Shown in pieces: positions 27,755 through 37,686 of a stretch of 64,000 nt of DNA (the first letter of the stretch is position 1; every line of letters begins with the position of its first letter). The notes beneath the pieces are model-generated. The model was given only the letters and a program-made list of their open reading frames with translations, ran no database searches and had not been told where the DNA came from. The position numbers were made by a program, and so were the translations under genes. The DNA comes from Herbinix sp. (GTDB taxonomy: Bacteria > Bacillota > Clostridia > Lachnospirales > Lachnospiraceae): contig JAQZBN010000026.1 in assembly GCA_029238935.1 (NCBI GenBank), positions 1-64,000 on the forward strand, given 5' to 3'.

Positions 27755-27979
27755 ATGACCTTACGAAGTGCAAAAATCGGAAAAATCTATACCGTTAATT
27801 CAATGAATCTTGATATGGTAACCATGCGGAGACTGGAGGCCTTAGGCCTCACCAGAGGAACCAATGTTAAAATCTTAAATAGCAATCAAAGCGGTTCCGT
27901 TATATTTATGGTCAGAGGCAGCAGACTGGCTGTGGGGAAAAAGATAGCCGATGCGATCCAAATGAAGGAGGTCTCCTAA
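27755..27979 (+). CDS. feoA: Ferrous iron transport protein FeoA
   Basis: FeoA is a small cytoplasmic SH3-like protein needed for FeoB function. The 74-residue protein contains MRRLEALGLTRGTNVKIL and VRGSRLAVGKKIADAI, matching the family. The track start at 27746 directly touches the GAGAGG ribosome site; ATG 27755 has a 9-bp spacing and is preferred. Its TAA overlaps the feoB ATG (TAATG), which suggests translational coupling. Confidence 0.93.
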   Translation: MTLRSAKIGKIYTVNSMNLDMVTMRRLEALGLTRGTNVKILNSNQSGSVIFMVRGSRLAVGKKIADAIQMKEVS

Positions 27980-30039
27980 TGAAAGACGAATTACAGGTAG
28001 GTTTTGTCGGTAATCCAAATTGCGGAAAGACAACCTTGTTTAATGCCTATACCGGAGCAAATTTGAAAGTAGCCAATTGGCCTGGTGTTACGGTGGAAAA
28101 GAAGGAAGGTGCCTTTAAATATCATGATCATCGATTTAAATTGGTGGATCTACCGGGAATTTATAGTTTGACTTCCTACACCATGGAAGAAAAGCTGACG
28201 AGGGAGTTTATCCTTGATTCCAATGTCGATGTGATTGTTAACGTTGTAGATGCATCCAGTTTGGAGCGTAATCTCTATCTCACCTTACAATTAATTGAAT
28301 TAGGAAAACCAGTTGTATTGGCACTTAATATGATGGATATTGTGGAAGAACGTGGTATGGAAATTGACCTTCATCGTCTTCCGGAGATGCTGGGAATCCC
28401 AGTAATTCCAGTATCTGCAAGAAAGAAGACGGGTCTGGATATTCTGATGCATACGGTTGCCCACCATAAAAATAAGAAAATAGATCAGAACCTGGAACAT
28501 CATCATGGTGTGATACGTAAACGAGGAACAAGTCATAAGCACGAGCATCATAATGAATATACCGTAGTATATCAGGATGAATTAGAAGATAAAATTGATG
28601 AAGTCAGTGAATGCTTACAAAAAAAATATGGTGATATCGAGAACATCAGATGGTATGCCATTAAACTTTTAGAGATGGATGAAGCCATAAGAAATAAGTA
28701 CCCCCTGGAACTTTCAACAATAATTGATCGAAGTTATGAAGAAGACTTTATTAATCAGAAATATGATTTTATTGAAGAAATCGTGGAGGAGGTTCTGGTA
28801 AATAAAAGCAGTAAGGCAGAATTGACTGATAGGGTAGATAAGATTTTGACTCATCGTTTTCTGGGGCTCCCTATTTTCTTGGGGATTATGGCATTGGTAT
28901 TTTTTCTGACCTTTACGATTGGAGATTTCATAAAAGGTGGATTTGAGATACTTATTGGTGCTTTTGCAACTGCTACGTACAATTTACTTATTCAAATTGA
29001 AGCTGGAAAAGTAATCACATCTCTGATTGTAGACGGTATTATCGCCGGAGTCGGAGGAATACTTACATTTTTACCGAATATATTTATTCTCTTTTTAGCG
29101 TTAGCATATCTGGAAGACAGCGGTTATATGTCAAGAGTAGCTTATGTTATGGACGGAATTATGGGTAAGCTGGGTCTTTCCGGAAGAGCATTTATTCCGA
29201 TGCTGCTGGGCTTTGGTTGTACAGTTCCGGCGGTTATGGCATCAAGAACATTGGAGAACATGTCGGATCGTAGAAGAACCATCTTAGTTACACCATTTAT
29301 GTCTTGCAGTGCAAGATTACCGATCTATGTATTGTTCTCACAGATGTTTTTTGGTAATAAAGCTATGTTGGCTGCCTACTCGATGTATTTAATCGGTATC
29401 TTTGTGGCTATCCTAGTAGCTTATATTATGAATAAGGTTACAAAAGGAAAAGAAAGCAGTAATACCTTGTTAATTGAGCTACCGGAATATAAATCTCCAA
29501 ATGCCAGAACCATCATAATATATGTATGGGAGAAGGTAAAAGAATATTTGACAAAAGCAGGTACTACAATTTTCGTAGCTTCCGTGGCAGTATGGTTTAT
29601 TCTTAATTTTGGAACTCGTGGTATGGTTGACGATATGTCTCAAAGCTTTGGAGCTTATATAGGAAAAGCGCTGGTTCCGATTCTGGAACCTGCCGGTCTT
29701 GGTTTATGGCAAGTAGGTGTTGCACTGATCTCTGGTATCGCAGCTAAGGAAGTAGTTGTATCCAGCTTTAGTGTACTGTTTCGTATTAGTAATATCACGA
29801 CTGAAGCAGGGATGGCTGGACTAGTAGGAGCCTTATCGGATTATGGGTTTGGAGCATTAAATGCCTATTCTCTCATGGTATTCTGTTTGCTCTACGTACC
29901 CTGTGCAGCAACTATTGGTGTTATAAAAAGAGAGCTCCATTCTGCAAAATGGACAGCATTCACTATTTTCTTCCAACTTGCAGTCGCATGGTTAATATCA
30001 ACACTTGTGTTTCAAGTTGGTAGTCTCTTCCTGAATTAG
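27979..30039 (+). CDS. feoB: Ferrous iron transporter FeoB
   Basis: FeoB is the GTPase-gated membrane transporter for Fe(II). The 686-residue protein has a G domain (G1 GNPNCGKTT, G3 DLPG, G4 NMMD, G5 SARKKTG), a linker, and a permease half with paired Gate motifs (FGCTVPAVMASRTLE; YVPCAATIGVIKREL). A His-rich segment (about residues 165-200, with HHHG and HKHEHH) lies between the G5 motif and the helical domain and may bind metal. The first part of the Fur-regulated feoAB operon is directly upstream. Confidence 0.96.
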   Translation: MKDELQVGFVGNPNCGKTTLFNAYTGANLKVANWPGVTVEKKEGAFKYHDHRFKLVDLPGIYSLTSYTMEEKLTREFILDSNVDVIVNVVDASSLERNLYLTLQLIELGKPVVLALNMMDIVEERGMEIDLHRLPEMLGIPVIPVSARKKTGLDILMHTVAHHKNKKIDQNLEHHHGVIRKRGTSHKHEHHNEYTVVYQDELEDKIDEVSECLQKKYGDIENIRWYAIKLLEMDEAIRNKYPLELSTIIDRSYEEDFINQKYDFIEEIVEEVLVNKSSKAELTDRVDKILTHRFLGLPIFLGIMALVFFLTFTIGDFIKGGFEILIGAFATATYNLLIQIEAGKVITSLIVDGIIAGVGGILTFLPNIFILFLALAYLEDSGYMSRVAYVMDGIMGKLGLSGRAFIPMLLGFGCTVPAVMASRTLENMSDRRRTILVTPFMSCSARLPIYVLFSQMFFGNKAMLAAYSMYLIGIFVAILVAYIMNKVTKGKESSNTLLIELPEYKSPNARTIIIYVWEKVKEYLTKAGTTIFVASVAVWFILNFGTRGMVDDMSQSFGAYIGKALVPILEPAGLGLWQVGVALISGIAAKEVVVSSFSVLFRISNITTEAGMAGLVGALSDYGFGALNAYSLMVFCLLYVPCAATIGVIKRELHSAKWTAFTIFFQLAVAWLISTLVFQVGSLFLN

Positions 30040-30053
30040 AAAGGAGTTATGCT

Positions 30054-30200
30054 ATGGCACCTTATATCATCGGTGGAATTATTTTAATCTATGTTATATT
30101 CGTAATCTATAAGAAAATAAAGGATTTTAAAGCAGGAAAAACATGCTGTGGAGGTTGCTCTTCCTGTCAGTCAAAAGATAAATGCGGTTCTTTGAAATAA
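30054..30200 (+). CDS. FeoB-associated Cys-rich membrane protein
   Basis: This 48-residue gene is absent from the ORF track because it is short. It begins MAPYIIGGIILIYVIFVIYKK, a single membrane helix, followed by a basic stretch and a Cys cluster (TCCGGCSSCQSKDKCG). It matches the small FeoB-associated Cys-rich family found after feoB in Clostridia. It starts 14 bp after feoB with an AAAGGAG site and is followed by a terminator, so it is the third gene of the feo operon. It may help Fe(II) handling; this is family inference. Confidence 0.9.
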   Translation: MAPYIIGGIILIYVIFVIYKKIKDFKAGKTCCGGCSSCQSKDKCGSLK

Positions 30201-30213
30201 GATTCTTAATAAT

Positions 30214-30244
30214 AATCCTCAGGATGAAGTTCATTCTGAGGATT
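30214..30244 (+). terminator. Terminator of the feo operon
   Basis: A near-perfect palindrome: AATCCTCAG and CTGAGGATT arms with inner ATGAA/TTCAT, then TTCATAT. Confidence 0.8.
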
Positions 30245-30877
30245 TTCATATCCAAAAGATATACTATTTCTTGTATTTCATATTGAAAACTATCATGTGG
30301 TTACCTATGAAAGAGCTAACTCTATGGAGCTAGTTTATTTTCATAATTTACAGTTTTCAAACATAAGTGATTAGTAAAAAACTTTAAAATGAAAAATGTA
30401 ATACTTGTTTGTCGTTACAGATTATGAGTTTTGCATGAATACCTATTAAAATTAATGATTAAAGTGATTCGTGAATCATTTTGTATACTACAAAGGTGCA
30501 TTTACAAATTGGAAAGAATAATATTAATATAGAAGAAAGATATAAAACTAGAGCAATAAATGCACAGTGTCCATAATTAAGGATCTATTTAGTAAGGATG
30601 TCTGAAAGATAGGTCTCCACTAAATAATGTGTCCACAGTTATGGGTACATTATAAAAAAGTCTAGAAATATGAAAATACATAGTAAATATTAAATTTTAT
30701 CTTAAAATAGATAAGAATAAAAGAAAAAATAAAATAAAAAAAGGAAATAGAAAGACCTTGTAGAATATTAGTAGTATAAGTGTAAATTCGCCTTAATAGT
30801 ATTGAAACCATGAATCTGGAGATAATTTTTTTATATAAGTTTCCTTTAATCACTCATCCAAAAAAGGAGGGATTGTT
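30245..30877. other. Gene-free region with several inverted repeats
   Basis: About 630 bp without a believable gene. It contains a nested inverted repeat at 30283-30360 (TTGAAAACT/AGTTTTCAA with inner ATGAAA/TTTCAT and AGCTAACTC/GGAGCTAGTT pairings), an imperfect palindrome around GTGATTCGTGAATCAT (near 30475), and a second paired segment at about 30565-30650 (CCATAA/TTATGG and TATTTAGT/ACTAAATA). The last 200 bp before dgt are very A-rich. An expressed small RNA or decayed repeat elements are both possible. Confidence 0.5.
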
Positions 30878-31903
30878 ATGGAACAAGAGAAGATGAACAT
30901 GAGACAAAAGTTAGAAAAGAGGGAACATGAATATCTTAGTCCCTATGCAGCTTTTTCAGATTGTTCGATGGGGCGGGATGTCTTTGAAGAACCCTGTGAT
31001 CTTAGACCAATTTACCAAAGAGACAGGGATCGTATCTTACACTCCAAAGCCTTTCGTAGATTAAAACATAAAACACAGGTGTTTTTAGCACCTGAGGGAG
31101 ATCATTACAGGACAAGATTAACCCATACCTTAGAAGTATCTCAGACAGCAAGAACCATTGCAAAAGCCTTAAGGCTGAATGAAGATTTAACAGAAGCCAT
31201 AGCACTTGGTCATGATCTTGGACACACACCGTTTGGTCACGCTGGGGAAAGGGCATTAGACAAGATCTGCCCTAGAGGTTTTGAACATCATTTACAGAGC
31301 ATACGTGTGGTGGAGCAACTTGAGAATCATGGATGTGGGCTCAACTTAACCAAAGAAGTAAGAGATGGGATAGTTAATCATCAAACCCAAGGAAAACCTT
31401 CTACATTAGAAGGAAAAATTGTACGGCTTTCCGATAAGATTGCTTATATTAATCATGACATTGATGATGCCATCAGGGGCCATATCATTACGGAAGAGGA
31501 AATACCGAAGGAATATACAGATATCCTTGGACATAGTGTAAGGGAGAGATTAAATACCCTAATTCATGATATCGTTACCAATAGTGAAGACAGGAACGAT
31601 ATCATAATGTCACAGGAAATTGAAACAGCAATGCTAAAATTGAGAAAATATATGTTTGAAAGTGTTTATCTTAACAAGAAGGCAAAAAGTCAGGAAGAAA
31701 AAGCAGAGAAGCTGTTAGAACAGCTATTTCTATATTATGAAAAGCATTTGGAATTATTACCGGAGGAATATCTCCATCGGATGGAACAGAACAATGACCC
31801 GGTATATCAGACTGTGTGTGACTATATAGCAGGGATGACGGATCGATATGCTGTTGCAAAATATAAAGAATTAATGATCCCATCAGCTTGGAGTGTGTAT
31901 TAA
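30878..31903 (+). CDS. dgt: dGTP triphosphohydrolase (HD-domain dNTPase)
   Basis: The enzyme removes triphosphate from dGTP or other dNTPs. The 341-residue protein has the HD-domain metal motifs: RLTHTLEVSQ (His), ALGHDLGHTPFGHAGE (HD) and DKIAYINHDIDDA (Asp). Start region SPYAAFSDCSMGRDV is typical of the clostridial dGTPase-like family encoded before dnaG. A strong AAAGGAGGG site precedes the ATG. dnaG starts 27 bp downstream, so dgt-dnaG-rpoD may be one transcript. Confidence 0.92.
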   Translation: MEQEKMNMRQKLEKREHEYLSPYAAFSDCSMGRDVFEEPCDLRPIYQRDRDRILHSKAFRRLKHKTQVFLAPEGDHYRTRLTHTLEVSQTARTIAKALRLNEDLTEAIALGHDLGHTPFGHAGERALDKICPRGFEHHLQSIRVVEQLENHGCGLNLTKEVRDGIVNHQTQGKPSTLEGKIVRLSDKIAYINHDIDDAIRGHIITEEEIPKEYTDILGHSVRERLNTLIHDIVTNSEDRNDIIMSQEIETAMLKLRKYMFESVYLNKKAKSQEEKAEKLLEQLFLYYEKHLELLPEEYLHRMEQNNDPVYQTVCDYIAGMTDRYAVAKYKELMIPSAWSVY

Positions 31904-31930
31904 GAAGTAAGCCAGTGGGAGGAGTATATT

Positions 31931-33712
31931 ATGTTTTACCCAGATGAACTAGTGGAAGAAATAAGAAGTAAAAATGATATCGTAAGTGTAATAGGCTCCT
32001 ACATAAGACTTCAGAAAAAAGGAAGCAATCATATGGGATTATGCCCGTTCCACAACGAAAAAACACCATCCTTCTCCGTCAGTGCTACCAAGCAGATGTA
32101 TCATTGCTTTGGCTGCGGAGTAGGAGGGAATGTATTTACCTTTATCATGGAGTATGAGAATTATACTTTTATCGAAGCTCTACGATATTTGGGAGAACGG
32201 GTGGGTATTTCATTACCGGAACAGGAATATACGGAAGAAGCAAAGAAGCAAGCTGATTTAAAAAGCAGGCTCTTAGAAGTAAATAAACAGGCTGCGAAGT
32301 ACTATTTTTACCAGTTAAAATCATCTCGAGGACAAGCTGCCTATGATTACCTGTCAAAACGTGGACTTACCGAGGATACGATGAAACAATTTGGGCTAGG
32401 CTATTCTAATAAATACAGTGATGAGTTATATCGATATTTAAAAAATATGGGATATGAGGACGATCTTTTAAGACAATCTGGCTTGGTTACGTTGGATGAG
32501 AAAAGAGGAGCTTTTGATAAGTTCTGGAACAGAGTGATGTTTCCAATCATGGATGTTAATCATAGAGTAATCGGCTTTGGTGGTAGAGTAATGGGCGAAG
32601 GAGAACCGAAATATTTGAATTCTCCTGAGACATATATCTTTGATAAGAGTAGAAACTTATACGGCATGAACTTTGCCAGAACCTCAAGATCTACGGTCAT
32701 GTTAATCTGTGAAGGTTATATGGACGTGATTGCTTTACATCAGGCAGGTTTTACAAATGCTGTAGCATCTCTAGGAACAGCATTTACCGGTTTACAGGCT
32801 AATCTTCTAAAGAGATATACCAATGAAGTTCTCTTAACCTATGACAGTGATGAAGCAGGGACGAAAGCAACCTTACGGGCAATTCCTATATTAAAGGATG
32901 CTGGCCTTTCGGTGAAAGTAATAAACCTCAAACCTTATAAGGATCCCGATGAATTTATCAAAGCGCAGGGAGCTGATGAATTTAAGAAACGAATACAGGA
33001 AGCTAAGAACAGCTTTTTCTTTGAGATAGAAATTTTACAGAGAGAATATGATCTGGGTGATCCGGAGCAGAAAACAAAATTCTTTCATGAAACTGCAAAA
33101 AAACTTCTTGGATTTCCGGAGGAGTTGGAGCGAAATTTTTATTTGGAAGCGGTTGCCAAAGCATATTATATAGAACCAGAACAGCTAAGACGGTTAGTGA
33201 ATAAGTTGGGTTCTCAGATCGTTATGGGTATCGGTGAACCTAAGGAATATAAAAATGAAGCTACAAAAGTGAAACATAAACCGGAGGACGGAATTTCACA
33301 GTCTCAGCGTTTAATGTTAACTTGGTTAATTGAGGACAACCAGTTATTTGATAAAGTCAAAGGACTTCTTGGACCGGACGATTTTACCGAAGATATCTAT
33401 GGGAAAGTAGCTAATTTGGTATTTAAACAGTACGAGGAAGAACAGGTAGTGATCCCTGCAAAGATCATTAACTGCTTTGAAAGTAAAGAGGAACAATCAG
33501 AAGTAGCAGCTCTTTTCTCAGCAGGAATTAGAGGAGAGATGACGATACAAGAAAGACAGAAGGCAATCAAAGATACCGTGCTTCGTTTAAAGGAGCATAG
33601 TTTAGATATGAAAAGCTTAAAAGCAATTGAAGCAAATGATACTGTATTATTTCAGAAGATTATCATGGAGAAAGCGGATCTTAAGAAACGTACGATAACA
33701 TTTAACGATTGA
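31931..33712 (+). CDS. dnaG: DNA primase
   Basis: DnaG makes RNA primers for replication. The 593-residue protein has the N-terminal zinc site (Cys-38, His-41, Cys-59, Cys-62 in GLCPFHNEKTP and YHCFGCGVGG), the primase core with a TOPRIM domain (LICEGYMDVIALHQAG; LLTYDSDEAGTKA) and a C-terminal helicase-binding region. It sits in the conserved macromolecular synthesis order ahead of rpoD. A GTGGGAGGAG site precedes the ATG. Confidence 0.96.
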   Translation: MFYPDELVEEIRSKNDIVSVIGSYIRLQKKGSNHMGLCPFHNEKTPSFSVSATKQMYHCFGCGVGGNVFTFIMEYENYTFIEALRYLGERVGISLPEQEYTEEAKKQADLKSRLLEVNKQAAKYYFYQLKSSRGQAAYDYLSKRGLTEDTMKQFGLGYSNKYSDELYRYLKNMGYEDDLLRQSGLVTLDEKRGAFDKFWNRVMFPIMDVNHRVIGFGGRVMGEGEPKYLNSPETYIFDKSRNLYGMNFARTSRSTVMLICEGYMDVIALHQAGFTNAVASLGTAFTGLQANLLKRYTNEVLLTYDSDEAGTKATLRAIPILKDAGLSVKVINLKPYKDPDEFIKAQGADEFKKRIQEAKNSFFFEIEILQREYDLGDPEQKTKFFHETAKKLLGFPEELERNFYLEAVAKAYYIEPEQLRRLVNKLGSQIVMGIGEPKEYKNEATKVKHKPEDGISQSQRLMLTWLIEDNQLFDKVKGLLGPDDFTEDIYGKVANLVFKQYEEEQVVIPAKIINCFESKEEQSEVAALFSAGIRGEMTIQERQKAIKDTVLRLKEHSLDMKSLKAIEANDTVLFQKIIMEKADLKKRTITFND

Positions 33713-33804
33713 TTTGTGATATGTAATAGCTGCTTTACAGAAATTGCATATTTCATCAAATGATGGTTAAAATATAAAAAGAGTTTAAGAAGGAAGGTTT
33801 ATCT

Positions 33805-34899
33805 ATGGACGAGAATATTGCCAAATTTACGGAGAGGTTGAAGGAATTACTTGTTTTTGCAGAAAAAAAGAAAAATGTCTTAGAATTTCAAGAGGTCAAT
33901 GATTTCTTTGCAGATATGGAGCTGGATCCCCCACGTATTGAAAAAATATACGATTATCTTGATAAGCACAATGTTGATGTTCTTCGGATCTCCGAGGAGG
34001 ATGAAGAAGATTTATTGCTTGATGAGGATGAAGACCTGGAGACCATAGATTTATCCATTCCGGAAGGCATCAATATCGAAGATCCAGTTCGTATGTATTT
34101 AAAAGAAATAGGTAAAGTACCGTTACTAAATGCAGATGAAGAAATTGGGTTGGCTCGTAAAATGGAGGATGGAGATGAATATGCGAAGAAACGTCTGGCA
34201 GAAGCAAATCTTCGTCTTGTTGTCAGCATTGCTAAACGTTATGTTGGACGAGGAATGTTATTCTTGGATCTTATACAAGAAGGTAATCTAGGCCTTATCA
34301 AGGCAGTTGAAAAATTTGATTATCGTAAGGGTTATAAATTTAGTACCTATGCAACTTGGTGGATTAGGCAAGCTATTACGAGAGCAATTGCTGATCAAGC
34401 AAGAACCATTCGTATACCGGTTCATATGGTGGAGACTATAAATAAATTAACACGAGTACAACGGCAGTTATTGCAGGAATTAGGTAGAGAACCTTCTCCT
34501 GAGGAGATCTCCGAACAAATGAATATGCCGGTGGATCGTGTCAGAGAAATTCAAAAGATTTCTCAGGAACCGGTGTCCTTAGAGACTCCAATCGGTGAAG
34601 AGGAGGATAGTCACCTTGGTGATTTTATTCAGGATGATAATGTTCCGGTACCGGCAGATGCAGCAGCATTTACATTATTAAAGGAGCAATTGGTTGAAGT
34701 TCTGGGAACCTTAACCGAACGGGAACAGAAAGTATTAAGATTACGATTTGGCTTAGATGATGGACGAGCTCGTACCTTAGAAGAAGTAGGAAAAGAGTTT
34801 AATGTAACCAGAGAACGAATTCGTCAAATTGAAGCAAAAGCTCTTCGTAAGTTAAGACACCCCAGCAGAAGCAGAAAGCTGAAGGATTATCTGGAATAA
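33805..34899 (+). CDS. rpoD: Primary RNA polymerase sigma factor RpoD (SigA)
   Basis: This is the housekeeping sigma factor. The 364-residue protein has region 1.1-like N-terminus, region 1.2 ([16 protein letters not shown]), region 2 ([50 protein letters not shown]), region 3 and region 4 ([14 protein letters not shown]-like, [20 protein letters not shown]). It follows dnaG by 92 bp with an AGGAAGG site. The sigma-A-type promoters found throughout this window fit its specificity. Confidence 0.97.
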   Translation: MDENIAKFTERLKELLVFAEKKKNVLEFQEVNDFFADMELDPPRIEKIYDYLDKHNVDVLRISEEDEEDLLLDEDEDLETIDLSIPEGINIEDPVRMYLKEIGKVPLLNADEEIGLARKMEDGDEYAKKRLAEANLRLVVSIAKRYVGRGMLFLDLIQEGNLGLIKAVEKFDYRKGYKFSTYATWWIRQAITRAIADQARTIRIPVHMVETINKLTRVQRQLLQELGREPSPEEISEQMNMPVDRVREIQKISQEPVSLETPIGEEEDSHLGDFIQDDNVPVPADAAAFTLLKEQLVEVLGTLTEREQKVLRLRFGLDDGRARTLEEVGKEFNVTRERIRQIEAKALRKLRHPSRSRKLKDYLE

Positions 34900-34956
34900 A
34901 TTTTATGCTAAGAGGTCTGATTTAAAAATTGGTAGAACAGTAAGTTGGTAATTGAG

Positions 34957-34994
34957 GGGCATCAGGTATCAGGGTTAATTGGTATTTGATGCTC
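34957..34994 (+). terminator. Terminator after rpoD
   Basis: A 14-bp RNA stem including G-U pairs: GGGCATCAGGTATC with GGTATTTGATGCTC, followed by TTTCTTATTT. It ends the dgt-dnaG-rpoD unit. Confidence 0.75.
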
Positions 34995-35292
34995 TTTCTT
35001 ATTTGGGCTCTGTGTCAATAGTTGGGGTAGGATTCGCTGAATCCTGCTCCATTTCTGTTTTTTGTAAAGAAATGGAAGATAATTCATCTTCGTACCAATT
35101 AATTAACTTGATAAGTATATTAAAATCACATGAAAAACAAGGATCACAGGTGGTAAAATCTAAGAATTCATGGTAATATGAATAGAATAGTGGAATGAAG
35201 CAATAGGAATGTCATAATATCGTATATTCATTTCGCAGTAATAACACTAATAGAAGAAAAATCATATTATAATAGAAATTTGGAGAGTAGAA
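34995..35292. other. Intergenic region before trmK
   Basis: About 300 bp. The 65-codon ORF listed at 34979 starts inside the rpoD terminator and has no ribosome site or recognisable domain, so it is not called. A TATAAT lies at 35268-35273 but has no good -35 partner. Confidence 0.4.
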
Positions 35293-36006
35293 ATGCAGCT
35301 TTCGGATAGATTAAATAGTGTTGCAGAATTTGTAACAAAGAAAAATAGAGTAGCAGACGTAGGGTGTGACCATGCATATACCTCAATTTACCTCGTTGAA
35401 AAGGGAATATCTCCTAAAGTGATTGCAATGGATGTCAATAAGGGGCCGATTTTACGAGCGAAGGAAAATGTTCATAAATACGGGTACGATAACCAAATCG
35501 ATGTTCGGCTATCTGATGGTCTTACTGCCTTGCAGGAGGATGAAGTAGATACAATCTTAATAGCCGGTATGGGTGGAAGTTTAATGGTACGGATTTTAAC
35601 AGCTCGAACGGAAGTATTAGCTAAAGTAAAAGAGCTGGTATTACAACCTCAATCGGAAATATATAAAGTCAGAATGATGCTTCAGCAATATGGTTTTGCT
35701 ATTACACAGGAGAATATGTTAATAGATGAAGGCAAATATTATGTAATGATGAAAGCGGAAAAAGTAGGCCTAAATAACGAATATGAGTTATATAAACTAT
35801 ATAGGGATGAGCATTTTCATTTTGGAAGATTGCTTTTAGAAAATAAAAATTCGATTTTAAAGGAATTTTTAGAAAAAGAACATAATCAGTGTATTCATAT
35901 CTCCGAACGATTGCGTTCAGAAGCTACTGAAAAATCCATGGAACGATGGAATGAAATCAAGGAGAAGATGGAACTTATCAGGAAAGGACTCGATTATTAT
36001 GATTGA
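35293..36006 (+). CDS. trmK: tRNA (adenine(22)-N1)-methyltransferase TrmK
   Basis: TrmK methylates adenine 22 of tRNA. The 237-residue protein starts LSDRLNSVAEFV, with SAM-binding motif VADVGCDHAYTSIYLVEKG, then DVRLSDGLTAL and the catalytic-region motif ILIAGMGGSLM, all typical of the YqfN/TrmK family. In many Firmicutes trmK follows rpoD, as here. A GGAGAG site precedes the ATG. The nif3-like gene that often follows is missing. Confidence 0.93.
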   Translation: MQLSDRLNSVAEFVTKKNRVADVGCDHAYTSIYLVEKGISPKVIAMDVNKGPILRAKENVHKYGYDNQIDVRLSDGLTALQEDEVDTILIAGMGGSLMVRILTARTEVLAKVKELVLQPQSEIYKVRMMLQQYGFAITQENMLIDEGKYYVMMKAEKVGLNNEYELYKLYRDEHFHFGRLLLENKNSILKEFLEKEHNQCIHISERLRSEATEKSMERWNEIKEKMELIRKGLDYYD

Positions 36007-36021
36007 GAAGGGTGAATTGGG

Positions 36022-37686
36022 ATGAACGAGACAGTAAAGGTAGAGATCAATGGTAAAGTGACTGAATACCCTGTAGGCACTTCTCTATTAACCATCAGCA
36101 GGGAATACCAGAATGAATTTAAGAATGATATTATACTGGCATTTGTTAATAACAAGCTGAGAGAACTATTTAAAACGGTTGAGAAGGATTGTACCATACG
36201 TTTTGTTACCACCGCAGAGGATGCCGGACATAAGACCTATATGCGTGGTCTGGTATTAGTGATGTTAAAAGCAATCTATGCTGAGTTTGGATCGGAAAAT
36301 GTCGATAAAGTTTTAGTGGAATATGCGATAGGAAACGGTCTCTATTGTGAACTTCAGGGAAAAGAAAAAGTAACCGTAAGCAGATTGAATGCAGTGAAAC
36401 GAAGAATGCAGGAAATGATTGATCGTAATACTCCGTTCTTAAAAAGAAGCATAGGAACTGATGAAGCAATTGAATTATTTCGTCAATATCGAATGTTTGA
36501 TAAGGAAAAGTTGTTTCGATATCGTAGAGTTTCAAAAGCCAATATCTATAATTTGGATGGCTTTGAAGATTACTATTATGGGTATATGCCACCCAGTACA
36601 GGGATGTTGAAATACTTCGATTTAATCGAATATGAGGAAGGATTTATACTAGTTCACCCAGAAAAGAAGACGCCTACAGTTGTAGAACCCTTTCTACCGC
36701 AGAAGAAACTCTTTTATACAATGAAAGAGGCAAACCAATGGGGTCGAATGATGGAAATTGACACAGTAGGAGCTTTAAATGATGTGATAGCAAAAGGCAA
36801 AATCAATGATCTGATTCTCGTTCAGGAGGCAATGCAAGAAAAGAAGATAGGAGAAATTGCTGAAGACATAAAAAAGGCTGGTGGAAAGAAATTTATAATG
36901 ATTGCTGGGCCCTCCTCTTCCGGCAAGACTACATTTTCTCATAGACTCTCAATTCAATTAAGAACTTTGGGGTTAAAACCCCATCCTATCGCTGTAGACG
37001 ATTATTTTGTAAACAGAGAAAAGACGCCTAGGGACGAACATGGCAACTTTAATTTTGAAAGTTTGCATGCAATAGACCTTGAGCAATTTAATGAAGATAT
37101 GACAAATTTACTTCATGGTAAAACAGTGGAATTACCTGGTTTTAATTTTAAAACCGGAGTTCGGGAATACAAAGGCAATGACCTTAAGCTAGGACCAGAA
37201 GATATCTTGGTCATTGAAGGTATCCATGGATTAAATGATGCACTTTCTTACTCGCTGTCAAGAGATAGTAAATATAAGATTTATATTAGTGCACTCACTC
37301 AATTAAATGTTGACGAACATAATCGAATACCCACTACTGACGGTAGATTAATTCGCAGAATGGTTCGGGATGCAAGAACAAGAGGAGCTTCCGCTCAGAA
37401 AACAATTTCTATGTGGCCTTCAGTTAGAAAAGGTGAGGAAGAAAATATTTTTCCGTTTCAAGAGGATGCAGATACGATGTTTAATTCTGCATTAATATAT
37501 GAGCTTGCGATATTAAAACAATATGCAGAACCGATTTTGTTTGGAATTGAACGAAATTGTGAAGAGTATGTAGAGGCGAAAAGATTATTGAAATTTTTAG
37601 ATTATTTTATTGGAACCCCCAGTGAAGCAGTTCCAACAAACTCAATTTTAAAAGAGTTTGTAGGAGGTAGCTGTTTCAAGGTATGA
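36022..37686 (+). CDS. Nucleoside (uridine) kinase with N-terminal TGS/ThrRS-like domains
   Basis: The 554-residue protein combines an N-terminal TGS domain (VKVEINGKVTEYPVGTSLL), a segment resembling the threonyl-tRNA synthetase second additional domain, and a C-terminal P-loop kinase domain of the uridine/phosphoribulokinase group (IAGPSSSGKTTFSHRL, P-loop at about 296-303; HPIAVDDYFVNREKTP). It has no synthetase catalytic core. This architecture is widespread in Clostridia as a nucleoside kinase, but the role of the N-terminus is unknown. It starts 15 bp after trmK; its stop codon overlaps the 3' end of rnpB on the other strand. Confidence 0.88.
   Translation: MNETVKVEINGKVTEYPVGTSLLTISREYQNEFKNDIILAFVNNKLRELFKTVEKDCTIRFVTTAEDAGHKTYMRGLVLVMLKAIYAEFGSENVDKVLVEYAIGNGLYCELQGKEKVTVSRLNAVKRRMQEMIDRNTPFLKRSIGTDEAIELFRQYRMFDKEKLFRYRRVSKANIYNLDGFEDYYYGYMPPSTGMLKYFDLIEYEEGFILVHPEKKTPTVVEPFLPQKKLFYTMKEANQWGRMMEIDTVGALNDVIAKGKINDLILVQEAMQEKKIGEIAEDIKKAGGKKFIMIAGPSSSGKTTFSHRLSIQLRTLGLKPHPIAVDDYFVNREKTPRDEHGNFNFESLHAIDLEQFNEDMTNLLHGKTVELPGFNFKTGVREYKGNDLKLGPEDILVIEGIHGLNDALSYSLSRDSKYKIYISALTQLNVDEHNRIPTTDGRLIRRMVRDARTRGASAQKTISMWPSVRKGEEENIFPFQEDADTMFNSALIYELAILKQYAEPILFGIERNCEEYVEAKRLLKFLDYFIGTPSEAVPTNSILKEFVGGSCFKV

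Noticed and set aside
34979-35176. 65-codon + strand ORF after rpoD
   Set aside because: It begins inside the rpoD terminator stem and has no ribosome site or recognisable family.
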